Shown piece after piece: positions 53,232 to 62,490 of a stretch of DNA of 64,000 nt. The notes under the pieces were generated by a model. That model was given only the letters and a program-made list of their open reading frames with translations. It was not told the origin of the DNA and did no database searches. Source of the DNA: Actinoallomurus iriomotensis. GTDB taxonomy: Bacteria > Actinomycetota > Actinomycetes > Streptosporangiales > Streptosporangiaceae. How positions within the stretch are numbered: position 1 is the first letter of the stretch; the number at the start of each line of letters is the position of its first letter. Location: the NCBI RefSeq assembly GCF_030269445.1, contig NZ_BSTJ01000004.1:1-64000 (forward strand). The letters are read 5' to 3'. The position numbers and the translations under genes are program-made.

Positions 53232-55625
53232 CTACAGTGCGGGGCTGAGGTTCTCCCAGCGGACGGTCCAGGTGCCGTCGCCGGGGAACCCGGGAGCGTG
53301 CCGGTCGGGGGCGCCGTCCCAGCCGGCGCACATGAACGCGATCGCGTAGAGCAGGCCGCCGTTGTCCGGGAGGTACGGGTAGCCGTGCGTGTCGCCGTAC
53401 CCGGCGTCGTCGATGTTGTCGGCCCCGCCCGGATAGAGCAGCCAGTGCAGCGCCTGCTCGGGCTCGCCGATGCGGGCGGCGGTCATCGCGATCATCGGGA
53501 AGTCCCAGCTCCACCGGTCGACCTGCCATTCGGCGAAGACCTTGTGCGCGGTGCGAAGGAAGGTGTCCATGTCGACGCCGTCGCCGGGCAGCCAGCCGTA
53601 CACGACCGCCGGCCCGGGATGGTCGAAGTTGTACTTCGTCCACATGTCGGGCACGCCCTCGTAGAGGACGTACACACCGTCCTCCACGGGCAGTTCGGCG
53701 AGGCCGTGCAGGACCTTGTCCCAGTCGGAGTCGCGGTCCAGGCCGAGGCGCTCGCGCCACGTCTGGGCGATGCGCAGTCCCATCCGCCAGTACGACAGCT
53801 CGAACGTCGGGTTCATGGCGGTCTTGGAGTCGGCGTTCTCGGACATCACCTGCAGCGGGGGGCCGAGGATGTAGCGCTTCGTGGGTTCGTCCCAGAAGGC
53901 GTAGGACGCGAGGAAGTCGGCGGTGGCGAAGAGCACCTCCCGCCATTTCTCCAGCGTCTGCCGGGTGGGATGGGCGCGGTAGTCGAGTTCGGCCAGGAAC
54001 ATCGGGTGCGGCTGCTGCCAGATGAGCAGCACGTTGGTCTCACCCGGCGACTGGCGCAGGTCGGGGCCGATCATCTTGGGCCATTTGGCACCCTTGTAGC
54101 CCTGCGCCGCGGCCCGTTTCCGCGACGAGGCGAGCAGCCGCTGGTAGATGGTGACGGATCGGTCGAGGATGTCCCAGCGGTTCCACAGCGCCCAGTGCGC
54201 CGCGTGCCACCAGTACATCTCCATCTGCGCCTTGCCCCACCAGGTGCGCAGGACCAGGCCGCTCTCCTGGGTCGGGAACGATCCGGCGTCGTTCACCGCT
54301 TCGAGGTACTGCGAGAGCACGATGCGGCGTTCGAGTTCGAACCAGCGCGAATCGGTGCTGCCGGACAGGTCGACCGCGCCGCCGGACTTCCAGTGCCGCG
54401 GCCAGTGGCGGGCGCCGGCCGCGAACACCGAGTCCGGCTGCGGAAGCGACCGTGCGGTGTCCGGGGAGAACAGGACGACGAACTCGAGGCGGCCGTGCTC
54501 GCCGCCGGTGAGCGTGTAGCGGTGCTCCTCCGCGCGCCGGCCGATGCGCAGCTCGGCGCCGGTGGCGACCCGCTCGCGGCGCACGTCGTCGCCGAGACGG
54601 TAGACGACCTCGAGGACGTCGCCGGCGCCCGTCTCGGTGCCGACCAGATCGGCGTCGACGGTGGCGAACACGGAATCGCCCGCGACCTTGTCGCGCAGCC
54701 GGGCGGTCACGTCCACCCAGGTGCTCCCGGCGCCGTAGCGAGCCGAGGTGATGGTGAGCGGGCCACTCGCCGGCGCGTTCAGCTCGGCGCCGGCCGACCA
54801 GCGCACCCCCGTGTGGTAGGTCAGGTCGTGGAGGCCGCTGAGGGTGTGGGTGATGTCGGCCCGCCGCCCCGACCGGCGGGCCAGGCTGGTCCTGTGCGCG
54901 TCGGGGTGGTCCCAGTCGCCCACGTAGACCGCTCTCTTGGCCAGCGTGTCGACGAAGGGAAAGTCCACGAGGACCGACAACCGGCCCGCGTCGACGAGCG
55001 GCGACTCGACCGTGACGGCGACGGCGTCGAAGTCGGGGTGGCAGCAGGTGCGCACCCGCACCGGTTCGCCGTCGACCTGGAAGCGGCTGTCGAGCGTGCC
55101 GGTCCACAGGTCGAGCTCCTGATGGCAGTCGGTGAGGTCCTTGCTCGTGGCGTCCCAGCCGTCGCGGGTGACCAGCCGCAGCCCGGTGCGCGCGAGGCTG
55201 ATGAGCTGCGGATACATCCGCATCCAGTCCGACAGCGCGGTCTGGGTGTCATTGGGGATCCAGTACCGTACCGGCCGGCCGTGGGTGTCCCAGACCTCCC
55301 CCTGGAAGTCGGACGGTTTCTGTCCCGGGGGCGGCGGAGCGGTGTACCAGGCCCAGTTCGCCAGCGTGTTGAACGGCGTGAACGTCTGCAGCCCGGTGAT
55401 GTCGGCGTTGAACGCGAACGACCCGTTGCCCACCTGGAGCGGCCATTCCTGGTCCGCCGACGTGCGCACCACGTTGTGCCGCGACACCAGCGCATGGCGA
55501 TCGATGGGGGCGCCGTTGCCGCCGGATCCTCGGGGAGCGGCCTGGGCCTGGCGCGGCAGCAGCGGGGCGCCCGCGGCCACCGTCGCGCCACCCGCGGCTG
55601 ACAGGAACTGTCGGCGATCGAACAC
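53232..55625 (-). CDS. Secreted (alpha/alpha)6-barrel glycosidase, GH65/GH95-like
   Basis: A 797-aa exported protein from GTG 55625 (GAGGAG ~6 bp upstream), Tat signal DRRQFLSAAGGATVAAG. The N-terminal beta-sandwich shows VGNGSFAFNADITGLQTF and ELDLWTGTLDSRF, the pattern found before catalytic (alpha/alpha)6 domains of GH65/GH95-type proteins. The helical domain includes FPTQESGLVLRTWWGKAQME, WWHAAHWALWNRWDIL, NPTFELSYWRMGLRIAQTWR and FPMIAMTAARIGEPEQAL. No family call is certain; hydrolysis of an alpha-linked side-chain sugar such as fucose, rhamnose or glucuronate is possible. First gene of a four-gene operon, 114 bp from an operator. Confidence 0.65.
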   Translation of the reverse strand: MFDRRQFLSAAGGATVAAGAPLLPRQAQAAPRGSGGNGAPIDRHALVSRHNVVRTSADQEWPLQVGNGSFAFNADITGLQTFTPFNTLANWAWYTAPPPPGQKPSDFQGEVWDTHGRPVRYWIPNDTQTALSDWMRMYPQLISLARTGLRLVTRDGWDATSKDLTDCHQELDLWTGTLDSRFQVDGEPVRVRTCCHPDFDAVAVTVESPLVDAGRLSVLVDFPFVDTLAKRAVYVGDWDHPDAHRTSLARRSGRRADITHTLSGLHDLTYHTGVRWSAGAELNAPASGPLTITSARYGAGSTWVDVTARLRDKVAGDSVFATVDADLVGTETGAGDVLEVVYRLGDDVRRERVATGAELRIGRRAEEHRYTLTGGEHGRLEFVVLFSPDTARSLPQPDSVFAAGARHWPRHWKSGGAVDLSGSTDSRWFELERRIVLSQYLEAVNDAGSFPTQESGLVLRTWWGKAQMEMYWWHAAHWALWNRWDILDRSVTIYQRLLASSRKRAAAQGYKGAKWPKMIGPDLRQSPGETNVLLIWQQPHPMFLAELDYRAHPTRQTLEKWREVLFATADFLASYAFWDEPTKRYILGPPLQVMSENADSKTAMNPTFELSYWRMGLRIAQTWRERLGLDRDSDWDKVLHGLAELPVEDGVYVLYEGVPDMWTKYNFDHPGPAVVYGWLPGDGVDMDTFLRTAHKVFAEWQVDRWSWDFPMIAMTAARIGEPEQALHWLLYPGGADNIDDAGYGDTHGYPYLPDNGGLLYAIAFMCAGWDGAPDRHAPGFPGDGTWTVRWENLSPAL

Positions 55626-55738
55626 GAGAGACTCCTCAAGAATCGCTGGGCTCACGTGGCTGGCAGAAGGGGGAGGTTGACGCGGTGTCCTGGATCAGAG
55701 GGCGCGGCACGGCCCCACGCCCTGACGGTCGGCTTGCG

Positions 55739-55752
55739 GGAAAAGGTTTTCC
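55739..55752 (-). promoter_or_regulatory. LacI-type operator copy 5
   Basis: The exact consensus read on the minus strand (GGAAAAGGTTTTCC on plus), 114 bp upstream of the GH65/95-like gene start. Confidence 0.8.
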
Positions 55753-55842
55753 TACGCTGCCGAGGCTCGCACCGCGGCCGACTCCGGTCAAGCACGCGGC
55801 CGAGATCGGACATACCGCCGACGAAACGCATCAAGGATCTTG

Positions 55843-55866
55843 TTGACAACCCTCCCGGTCCGTCGC
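55843..55866 (+). promoter_or_regulatory. Possible sigma-70-type -35 element (TTGACA)
   Basis: TTGACA at about 55844 followed after 17 bp by CACTAT. It is the best promoter-like pair in the 513-bp divergent region, but it is ~290 bp from the next rightward start, so the assignment is weak. The rest of the region holds two operators and nothing gene-like. Confidence 0.25.
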
Positions 55867-56058
55867 ACTATGACCGCAGCCGAGAGGCGGCCGGACGCCG
55901 CTCTCCGGCGTTGCGTGACGCCCGGTGTCTCCGGGACACGCGGCACGGCGGACCGCCGGCCCGGTCGCCGCGCCGTTCCACCGCCCCCTCACAGGTCATG
56001 AGCTCGCGCGATCCCGGCTGGCTGTCCGCGAGAGCACAACGTGGACCGGGGCGGCGTG

Positions 56059-56072
56059 GGAAAAGGTTTTCC
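56059..56072 (-). promoter_or_regulatory. LacI-type operator copy 6
   Basis: An exact consensus copy (minus-strand orientation), 67 bp upstream of the BNR-like gene. Confidence 0.8.
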
Positions 56073-56138
56073 GTTGGACCGGGTCGTACCCGTGGTGGGC
56101 GGGAGCGCCCGCCGTCGCGTCAGCGGAAGGGAACTCGC

Positions 56139-57635
56139 ATGCAACTGGTACGCAGGACCGCGTGGATCACGGCGGCCATCATCGCCGTGCCGCTACCGGT
56201 GTTGGCGGCGACCGTCGCGCCCGACAAGGCGCCACCGCGCGTCGTGGCGGAGGTGCCGACGGCGGCCCGCCCGCTCGTCGACTGGACCGCCCCCTACCCC
56301 CAGAACGACCAGCCCACCCGGGGATACCCGGTGCTCGGCGACCTGTCGACGACCGAGCTGTACCACGCCACCCCCTCCACGGGGACCTACAGCCACCACC
56401 CGATGGTGACCTTCCAGAACGGCACCCTCTTCGCCTCGTGGTCCAACGGCGCGGTGAACGAGGACAACCCCGGCCAGCGGGTGCTCGGCACCGTCTCGAC
56501 CGGCGGCGGCTGGGCCGCCTGGACGGTCTACTTCCCGCCCCAGGACAAGAACCCACCCGACGAACCCGGCTCCGACGGGCGCGTCCCCGGCCGCGTCGTG
56601 ACCGCCGACGGGTACGCGACGATCGGCGGGAACGTCTACGCCGTCGCCGACGTCTGGGACTGGGTCCAGTCCGGCGACGACCGGACCAAGAAGGGGTGGG
56701 GCCGCGTCGCGCGGCGGGTCGCGCCGGACGGCACGCTCGGGCCGATCTTCTGGCTGGAGACGACCTCTCCGCAGCCCAAACCCGGCTTCCCGAGCTACCC
56801 GAACGCCTCGGACCCGAGGTACGGCGCGATCGCGCGGCAGATCACCGCGTACCTCGCCGACCCTCGCAACACCCCGCCGTGGGACTACAAGAGCGGGTGG
56901 ACCGAGGACGCTCCCGCCGCCGACGGCCAGACGCTCGGCCACGTGACGCACGCCTATGTGCAGACCGACGGCACGTATGTTCGGCTCTGGCGCGGCAACA
57001 ACACCGGCCGGCTCTACGCCCAGGCGAGCCACGACCGCGGCAGGACCTGGGACCCGCCCATCCGCACCAGCCTGCCCGACGCGCGGAGCAAGTCGTTCGT
57101 CGGCCAGTTGCCGGACGGTCAGGTGTACGTCGTCGGCAACGAACAGCCGCCCACGCAGCGCGACCCCATCTCGATCTCCCTCGCGAGCGACGGCGTGCAC
57201 TTCGACCGGGTCGGCGTGATCCGCCACACCGCGCCGCCGCTCCGCTACGCGGGCGGACACAAGAACCTCGGGTTCGAGTACCCGTCCGCGATCGCCACCG
57301 ACACGGACCTGTGGGTCATCTACTCGGTCAACAAGGAGGACGTCGCCATCACCAAGGTGCCGCTGTCGTCCCTTCCCGTCACCACGGACGACCTCCCCGG
57401 CATCATCCTCGAGGGCGCACAGACGCACGCCATCTCGGACGACGGACTCGCGGTCCAGCTGGTCGGCCAGGCCAACAAGATCATGAAGGAGGTCGGGGGC
57501 GGCGCGTCCGTGTCGGACGTCAAGGGCGAGCTCGCCGCCATGCGCGAACGGGTCGGCGAGCGGTCCGGCAAGGGCATCACGCCGGCGTACGCGACGCTGC
57601 TCCGACAGGACATCACCATCGCGAGCGGCGGCTGA
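56139..57635 (+). CDS. Secreted BNR/sialidase-like beta-propeller protein
   Basis: A 498-aa exported protein from ATG 56139 (GGAAGG 8 bp upstream), signal peptide AWITAAIIAVPLPVLAAT. Repeated motifs of the SxDxGxTW kind (ASHDRGRTWDPPIRTSLPD) and YSHHPMVTFQNGTLFASWSN, NEDNPGQRVLGTVSTGGGWA and NLGFEYPSAIATDTDLWVIY are typical of sialidase-fold proteins. A true sialidase is not established; in plant-wall loci such folds can remove Kdo-like acids or bind glycan. It is preceded by operator copy 6 and followed by a hairpin, so it forms its own unit of the LacI regulon. Confidence 0.7.
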   Translation: MQLVRRTAWITAAIIAVPLPVLAATVAPDKAPPRVVAEVPTAARPLVDWTAPYPQNDQPTRGYPVLGDLSTTELYHATPSTGTYSHHPMVTFQNGTLFASWSNGAVNEDNPGQRVLGTVSTGGGWAAWTVYFPPQDKNPPDEPGSDGRVPGRVVTADGYATIGGNVYAVADVWDWVQSGDDRTKKGWGRVARRVAPDGTLGPIFWLETTSPQPKPGFPSYPNASDPRYGAIARQITAYLADPRNTPPWDYKSGWTEDAPAADGQTLGHVTHAYVQTDGTYVRLWRGNNTGRLYAQASHDRGRTWDPPIRTSLPDARSKSFVGQLPDGQVYVVGNEQPPTQRDPISISLASDGVHFDRVGVIRHTAPPLRYAGGHKNLGFEYPSAIATDTDLWVIYSVNKEDVAITKVPLSSLPVTTDDLPGIILEGAQTHAISDDGLAVQLVGQANKIMKEVGGGASVSDVKGELAAMRERVGERSGKGITPAYATLLRQDITIASGG

Positions 57636-57657
57636 TCCCCCGGCGGCCTTTCGCGGA

Positions 57658-57694
57658 GACCGGGCGGGCTCGGCCCCAGGCCGCCCGCCCGGTC
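57658..57694 (+). terminator. Hairpin after the BNR-like gene
   Basis: A perfect 12-bp inverted repeat GACCGGGCGGGC with a 13-nt loop, 22 bp after the stop. Confidence 0.6.
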
Positions 57695-57760
57695 GCCGCC
57701 GGACCGTCCGGCGACCCCGCCGGCCCGGTCCGTCACGTCCCGCCGCTGGTCACCCTGCGC

Positions 57761-57788
57761 TTGACCTCAAGCGCTTGAGGTGTGTTCT
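57761..57788 (+). promoter_or_regulatory. MerR-type promoter/operator
   Basis: CCTCAAGCGCTTGAGG (57765-57780) is a perfect 16-bp palindrome directly behind a TTGACC -35 element and in front of the MerR start 17 bp later. A dyad in an over-long -35/-10 spacer is the hallmark of MerR-regulated promoters, so the gene probably controls itself and the coupled epimerase. The transcript may be nearly leaderless. Confidence 0.8.
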
Positions 57789-57797
57789 GCTGCCCGC

Positions 57798-58235
57798 ATG
57801 GCGACCTTCACCATTCAGGACGTGTCCCGGCGCAGCGGGCTGAGCGAGCCGACGCTGCGCTACTACGAAGATGTCGGGCTGGTCGGCCCGGTCGACCGCG
57901 ACGAGAAGAGCGGGCATCGCCGTTACCGCACCGAGGACCTGGACGTGCTCGAGGCGCTGGCCTGTCTGCGCGCCGTCGGCGTGGGCATCGAGGACATGCG
58001 TACCTACCTGGCCAACCGTGGGCGCGGACAGGCGGCGGCGGCCGAGCAGCGGAACCTGCTGCTGCGTCACGCGAAGCGCATCGAGGCCGAGATCGTCGCG
58101 CAGCAGGCGCGGCTCGGCTATCTGCGGGAGAAGGCGGCGCTGTGGGACGCCCGCGACCGTGGCGACGGGACCGCGGAGGCCGAGGTGACGCGGCGCCTGG
58201 TGGACGCCATCGACCGCTTGGGAGTGCTGCGATGA
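57798..58235 (+). CDS. MerR-family transcriptional regulator
   Basis: A 145-aa regulator with the MerR winged helix at its N-terminus (MATFTIQDVSRRSGLSEPTL ... RYYEDVGLVGPV, then KSGHRRYRTEDLDVLEALAC) and a C-terminal coiled coil. It has no cysteine cluster for metal binding, so the inducer is probably organic or a redox signal. ATG 57798 has no clear ribosome-binding site. The stop overlaps the epimerase start by 4 bp (ATGA). Confidence 0.9.
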   Translation: MATFTIQDVSRRSGLSEPTLRYYEDVGLVGPVDRDEKSGHRRYRTEDLDVLEALACLRAVGVGIEDMRTYLANRGRGQAAAAEQRNLLLRHAKRIEAEIVAQQARLGYLREKAALWDARDRGDGTAEAEVTRRLVDAIDRLGVLR

Positions 58236-59209
58236 GCCCGGTTCTGGTCACCGGCGGGTCCGGTTATGTGGGGACCCAGCTGATCGCCGCACTGCTGCGG
58301 GGCGGAAGCCGGGTGCGCGCCACGGCGCGCTCGACGGCGAGTGAGGCCGACCTGCGCGCGGCGGTGCGCCGCGGCGGTGCCGATGACGCCGGACTGGAGG
58401 TCGTCACGGCGGACCTGACCGCCGACGACGGCTGGCCCGCCGCGGTGACCGGCTGTGAAGAGGTCCATCACGTCGCCTCGCCCATCCCGGTCGCCCAGCC
58501 CGAGGACCCCGACGAACTGATCGTCCCTGCCCGCGAAGGCACGCTGCGGGTACTACGTGCCGCGCGTGACGCGGGTGCCCGGCGCGTCGTGCTCACCTCG
58601 TCCTTCGCCGCGATCGGATACACGCCCAAGCCGGGCGCCGAGTTCACCGAAGACGACTGGACCGATCCCGACACGCCGGGGCTGGCGCCCTACCCGCGCT
58701 CCAAGGCGATCGCCGAGCGTGCCGCATGGGATCTGATGGACCGCGACGGCGGTGACACCGAGCTCGTCGTCGTCAACCCGACGGCCATCTTCGGGCCCAC
58801 CCTCACGACCGGCCTGCGCTCCTCGACGCATCTGATCAAGGCGATGCTGGAGGGGGCCATGAGTGTCGCGCCCCGCCAGCGCTTCGGAGTCGTCGACGTG
58901 CGTGACGTGGCGGACCTGCACATCCGCGCCATGGCCGCGCCCGAGGCCGCGGGCCGGCGCTTCCTGGCCGTCGCCGACGGCCCGGCGCTCAGCTTCCTGG
59001 AGGTGGCCGAGATCCTGCGCCGGCGGCTCGGCCACCTCGCCGCGCGCGTGCCCACGCGGGAGGCGCCGGGAGACGACCCGCCGCGGCCGATCATCCACAA
59101 CGACCGGGCCCGTGAACGGCTCGGATGGCGCCCGCGCGCGGCCGAGACGACGATCGTGCAGACGGCCGAGAGCCTGCGCGACCTCGGCCTGCTGGAGGAG
59201 GGGGGATGA
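58232..59209 (+). CDS. NAD-dependent epimerase/dehydratase (dihydroflavonol-reductase-like)
   Basis: A 325-aa extended SDR. The Rossmann start is LVTGGSGYVGTQLIAALL, with a catalytic Ser in VVLTSSFAAIGY, YPRSKAIAERAAWDL as YxxxK and VVNPTAIFGPTL. This matches DFR/aldehyde-reductase-like extended SDRs. It is co-transcribed with, and probably regulated by, the MerR-type protein just upstream; this pair commonly serves detoxification of reactive carbonyls, an inference here. Confidence 0.9.
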   Translation: MSPVLVTGGSGYVGTQLIAALLRGGSRVRATARSTASEADLRAAVRRGGADDAGLEVVTADLTADDGWPAAVTGCEEVHHVASPIPVAQPEDPDELIVPAREGTLRVLRAARDAGARRVVLTSSFAAIGYTPKPGAEFTEDDWTDPDTPGLAPYPRSKAIAERAAWDLMDRDGGDTELVVVNPTAIFGPTLTTGLRSSTHLIKAMLEGAMSVAPRQRFGVVDVRDVADLHIRAMAAPEAAGRRFLAVADGPALSFLEVAEILRRRLGHLAARVPTREAPGDDPPRPIIHNDRARERLGWRPRAAETTIVQTAESLRDLGLLEEGG

Positions 59210-59267
59210 CGGGGCCGCGCCCGGCGACCCCGTCGATCTCCCGCTTCGACCGTCGTGCGTGACCGCC

Positions 59268-60560
59268 TCAGCCCTCCAGGACCGCCTTCAGCGCGTTGGC
59301 CAGCAGGAACGGGTCGTCCGCGCCGCAGAGCTCCCGGGCCGAGTGCATGGACAGGATCGGCACGCCCACGTCCACCGTGGTGATGCCGTACCGGGCCGCC
59401 GTGATCGGGCCGATCGTCGTGCCGCACGGGATCGCGTTGTTGGAGACGAACTCCTGGAGCGGCACGCCCGCGCGGTCGCACGCCTCGGCGAAGATCCCGC
59501 GCCCGGCGCCGTCCGTGGCGTACCGCTGGTTGACGTTGACCTTGAGGATCGGGCCGCCGCCCGGCATGGGCCGGTGCGTCGGGTCGTGCCGTTCCGCGTA
59601 GTTCGGGTGCACGCCGTGGCCGGTGTCGGCGGACACGCAGACGGTCCCGGCGAAGGCCCGGGCCCGGTCCTCGTACGAGCCGCCGCGCACGAAGACCGAG
59701 CGCTCCAGGACCCGGCCGAGCAGCGGCCCGCCGGCGCCGGTGTCGGACTCGCTGCCGTTCTCCTCGTGGTCGAACGCGGCCAGCACCGGCACGTACGAGA
59801 GATCGGACGAACCGGCGACCGCGGTGAGCGCGGCGGTCGCGGCGTGTACGGACAGCTGGTTGTCCAGTCGTGCCGCGGCGAGGAACTCCCGGTCGCGCCC
59901 CAGGTACGCGGGAGGCTGGACGTCGTGGACCATGAGGTCCCAGCCGACGACGTCGGACGCCTCCACGCCCGCCTGCTCGGCGGCGAACCGGATCAGTCCG
60001 CCCTCATCGACCGCGCCGAGACCCCACACGGGCTGCATGTGCCGCTGCCGGTCGAGCACGAGCCCCTGCTCGTTGACGTTCCGGTCGAGGTGGATCGCCA
60101 GCTGCGGGACCCTGAGCAGCGGCCGGTCGACGGCGAGCAGGCGCGTGCCGCCGTCCCGCAGCACGAGCCGGCCGGACAGGCCGAGGTCACGGTCGAGCCA
60201 GCTGTTGAGCAGCGGCCCGCCGTAGATCTCGACCGCGACCTGCCGCCAGCCGTACGCACCCGAGTCCGGCCGCGGCTTCACCCGCAGGTTCGGCGAGTCG
60301 GTGTGCGCCCCGACGATCCGGAACGGTGTCTCCGGCGGCGCGCCCTCCGGAACGAACCAGGCGATGATCGCCCCGCCGCGTACGACATAGCGTCCGCCGA
60401 ACCCACCGTCCCAGGCATCGGTCTCCGCGAGCCGCGTGAACCCGGCCTTCTCCAGACGTTCGGCGACGTTCGCCACCACGTGGTACGGCGACGGACCGGC
60501 CGCGACGAAGGCCGCCAGATCATCGGTGTGCTCCCGGTCGAAGTACAGCTGTGCGCTCAT
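59268..60560 (-). CDS. apeB: M18 family aspartyl aminopeptidase
   Basis: A 430-aa cytosolic metallo-aminopeptidase. It carries VGAHTDSPNLRVKPRPDSGA, DVVGWDLMVHDVQP, LAAFDHEENGSESDTGAGGP (acid and metal ligands), CVSADTGHGVHPNYAERHDP and VSNNAIPCGTTIGPITAARY, all diagnostic for M18. It removes N-terminal acidic residues. Start ATG 60560 is the natural N-terminus (MSAQLYFDREHTDDLAAFV). Housekeeping; unrelated to the sugar island. Confidence 0.9.
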   Translation of the reverse strand: MSAQLYFDREHTDDLAAFVAAGPSPYHVVANVAERLEKAGFTRLAETDAWDGGFGGRYVVRGGAIIAWFVPEGAPPETPFRIVGAHTDSPNLRVKPRPDSGAYGWRQVAVEIYGGPLLNSWLDRDLGLSGRLVLRDGGTRLLAVDRPLLRVPQLAIHLDRNVNEQGLVLDRQRHMQPVWGLGAVDEGGLIRFAAEQAGVEASDVVGWDLMVHDVQPPAYLGRDREFLAAARLDNQLSVHAATAALTAVAGSSDLSYVPVLAAFDHEENGSESDTGAGGPLLGRVLERSVFVRGGSYEDRARAFAGTVCVSADTGHGVHPNYAERHDPTHRPMPGGGPILKVNVNQRYATDGAGRGIFAEACDRAGVPLQEFVSNNAIPCGTTIGPITAARYGITTVDVGVPILSMHSARELCGADDPFLLANALKAVLEG

Positions 60561-60624
60561 AGGGCAAGGCTAGGGACGCCACGACCGGACGTTTATCGCG
60601 GGCTGCGCGGGAAGGCCCGGGAGC

Positions 60625-60867
60625 ATGACTCACTCGGCGCGCCAGAGCCCCGGGGACCCACGGACGACCGTCGTCCCGTACGAGAACGGTCCGCTGATCG
60701 TCCGTGGGCCGGTGGAGCTGCTCACGCAGGACGGCCGGCCGATCGATCCGGGGCGAAAGACGATCGCCCTGTGCCGATGCGGTCGATCCGCCACCAAACC
60801 GTTCTGCGACGGCTCTCACAAGGCGGTGAAGTTCCGGGCCGCGAGTGCTCCGGACGAGATTCCGTGA
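60625..60867 (+). CDS. CDGSH iron-sulfur domain protein
   Basis: An 80-aa single CDGSH protein: IALCRCGRSATKPFCDGSHK has the C-X-C ... C-DGSH ligands for a 2Fe-2S cluster. It is likely an electron carrier or redox sensor. It is convergent with the iron-containing redox enzyme gene (stop-to-stop 163 bp, which holds nothing recognisable); such pairs are common in actinomycetes. Confidence 0.9.
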   Translation: MTHSARQSPGDPRTTVVPYENGPLIVRGPVELLTQDGRPIDPGRKTIALCRCGRSATKPFCDGSHKAVKFRAASAPDEIP

Positions 60868-61030
60868 CCGTGGCGAGCCGCCGGCGAGAGTGCGCGGCGA
60901 CCTTCAGCCGCCGGCCGCGTAGGGCACGCCGCCCATGAACCGGCTCGCCAGGGCGATCCAGCCGACACATCGCGCGCTCGGCCATCCGGACCGGCGCTCC
61001 AACGCAGCGGCCGGATGTAGTCGCACCCGC

Positions 61031-62038
61031 TCATCCGGCCGCCGGCGCCCGCACTGCGGTCCGGCCGGACCGCAGTGAACTCGACCCCGCACTCCAGCAG
61101 GCCAGCAGGTGCTCGGCGAACAGCCGCTCGACCGCCAGGCAGGACGCCGCGCCGAAGATCACATCGGCGGCGAGCTCCGGTCGCTGGGCGGCCAGCCGGC
61201 CCGCCAGGTCGTGCGCGGCGAGCTGCTCGTGCACCGCGTCGGCCTGGACGTGCTCGTCGTAGAACCGGCGGGTCGTACGGTCGGCGCCCAGCCGGGCGAG
61301 GCCGGCGCTGTAGCGACGGTTCGGCTGCGACGAGGTCATCTCGAACGCCGCCAGGTGGCCGACCAGCGCTCCGATGCGCCGCCGGTGCAGGCCGAAGAAC
61401 GACATCAGGTTGTTCACGGCGAGCGTGATGGCCGGCACGACGTCCAGGTAGGCCCCATAGGTGTCGTCCAGGCCGAGCCCGCGCATCGTCGTGCGGAACA
61501 GTTCGGCGTGCATGAGCTCGGGCCGGCCTCCGCCGTACTCATCCGCCTGGATCTCCACGAGCGCCGCCTTGGCCGGACCGCTGAGGCGCGGGATCGCCCA
61601 CGAGTGCGGGTCGGCCTCCTTGAGCTGGTAGATCGAGCGATGCCGGACGAACTCGCGAAACTGCTCGAGCGTCGCCTCCCGCTGCACGAACGTCGCGAGC
61701 GAGGGCCCACCCGCGGCCTCCACCAGTCGCGCCAGCGCGCCGGGAACGTCGGTCACCCCGACCCGCGGCGGCACGAGCACGCCCAACCGGCGCTCGAAGC
61801 GGTCCTCGAGCCGCGTCCGGAAAGCGATCAACGAGGGATGCCACTCCCATGTTTCGGGCACATTGTCGAAACCCCGGTAGTGGATCTCGTAGCAGGCGAA
61901 CAGCGCGAGCTGCAGGTCTTCGTCCTGAAAAGGGTCATCGGGGCCTGCGGGCGGTGCCGGGGGCAGGGCGTGCGGACCGGTGGGCAGGTGGTCGAAGAGC
62001 AACGCGGTGATCGGACCGCGGGGAGCCGGCAGCCGCAC
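61031..62038 (-). CDS. Iron-containing redox enzyme (haem-oxygenase-like fold)
   Basis: A 335-aa soluble all-helical protein. The pattern FACYEIHYRGFDNVPETWEW, EFVRHRSIYQLKEADPHSWA, LVEIQADEYGGGRPELMHAE, FGLHRRRIGALVGHLAAFEM and FYDEHVQADAVHEQLAAHDL places acidic and His residues at intervals typical of haem-oxygenase-like diiron oxidases. The substrate is unknown. It neighbours a CDGSH protein, which may supply electrons. Confidence 0.8.
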   Translation of the reverse strand: MRLPAPRGPITALLFDHLPTGPHALPPAPPAGPDDPFQDEDLQLALFACYEIHYRGFDNVPETWEWHPSLIAFRTRLEDRFERRLGVLVPPRVGVTDVPGALARLVEAAGGPSLATFVQREATLEQFREFVRHRSIYQLKEADPHSWAIPRLSGPAKAALVEIQADEYGGGRPELMHAELFRTTMRGLGLDDTYGAYLDVVPAITLAVNNLMSFFGLHRRRIGALVGHLAAFEMTSSQPNRRYSAGLARLGADRTTRRFYDEHVQADAVHEQLAAHDLAGRLAAQRPELAADVIFGAASCLAVERLFAEHLLACWSAGSSSLRSGRTAVRAPAAG

Positions 62039-62490
62039 GTCAACCGCCTGCGGAACAGGCCGCCGCGGGCCCGGCTTCGTTGACGCGCCAGAGACCGTCG
62101 TGGTTCATCCGTCCTCCCTGGGGACAAGCAGTGGACTGCACGCGCTGCCCTGGCGGACGGTGGCTAAACCGGGCATGGCCGTGCCGGCGGCCGGGACGTT
62201 CGCGCAGGCGGGCCCGCGGTTTCGCGCGTGCGTCAGCTTGGCGGCCGGCTGGTGGCCGGCTGGTGGCCGAGCCGGCGAGCGGTGCCGCCCGGTGGACGGC
62301 ACCCGCCGGCGAGGCGGCCGCCCTTGCCGCCCGCTCGGAGCTCGCCGGTGTGGTGGCGACGGGCGGACCTGGCCGGCGCCGTGGGCGATGACGCGGAGCC
62401 GCGTGCCTGAAGACGTCGGACGGCGACCACGACAGGCCCCGCACGCCATCGTGTGGGACCTGTGGCTCGTGGGGCGACCGCCCCATGTGC
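62039..62490. other. Spacer without a clear gene
   Basis: About 450 bp with no convincing coding sequence. It includes a short direct repeat (GGCCGGCTGGT twice at ~62252-62273). The 3-prime tail of the hemerythrin remnant's open frame (to 62233) overlaps it. Confidence 0.4.
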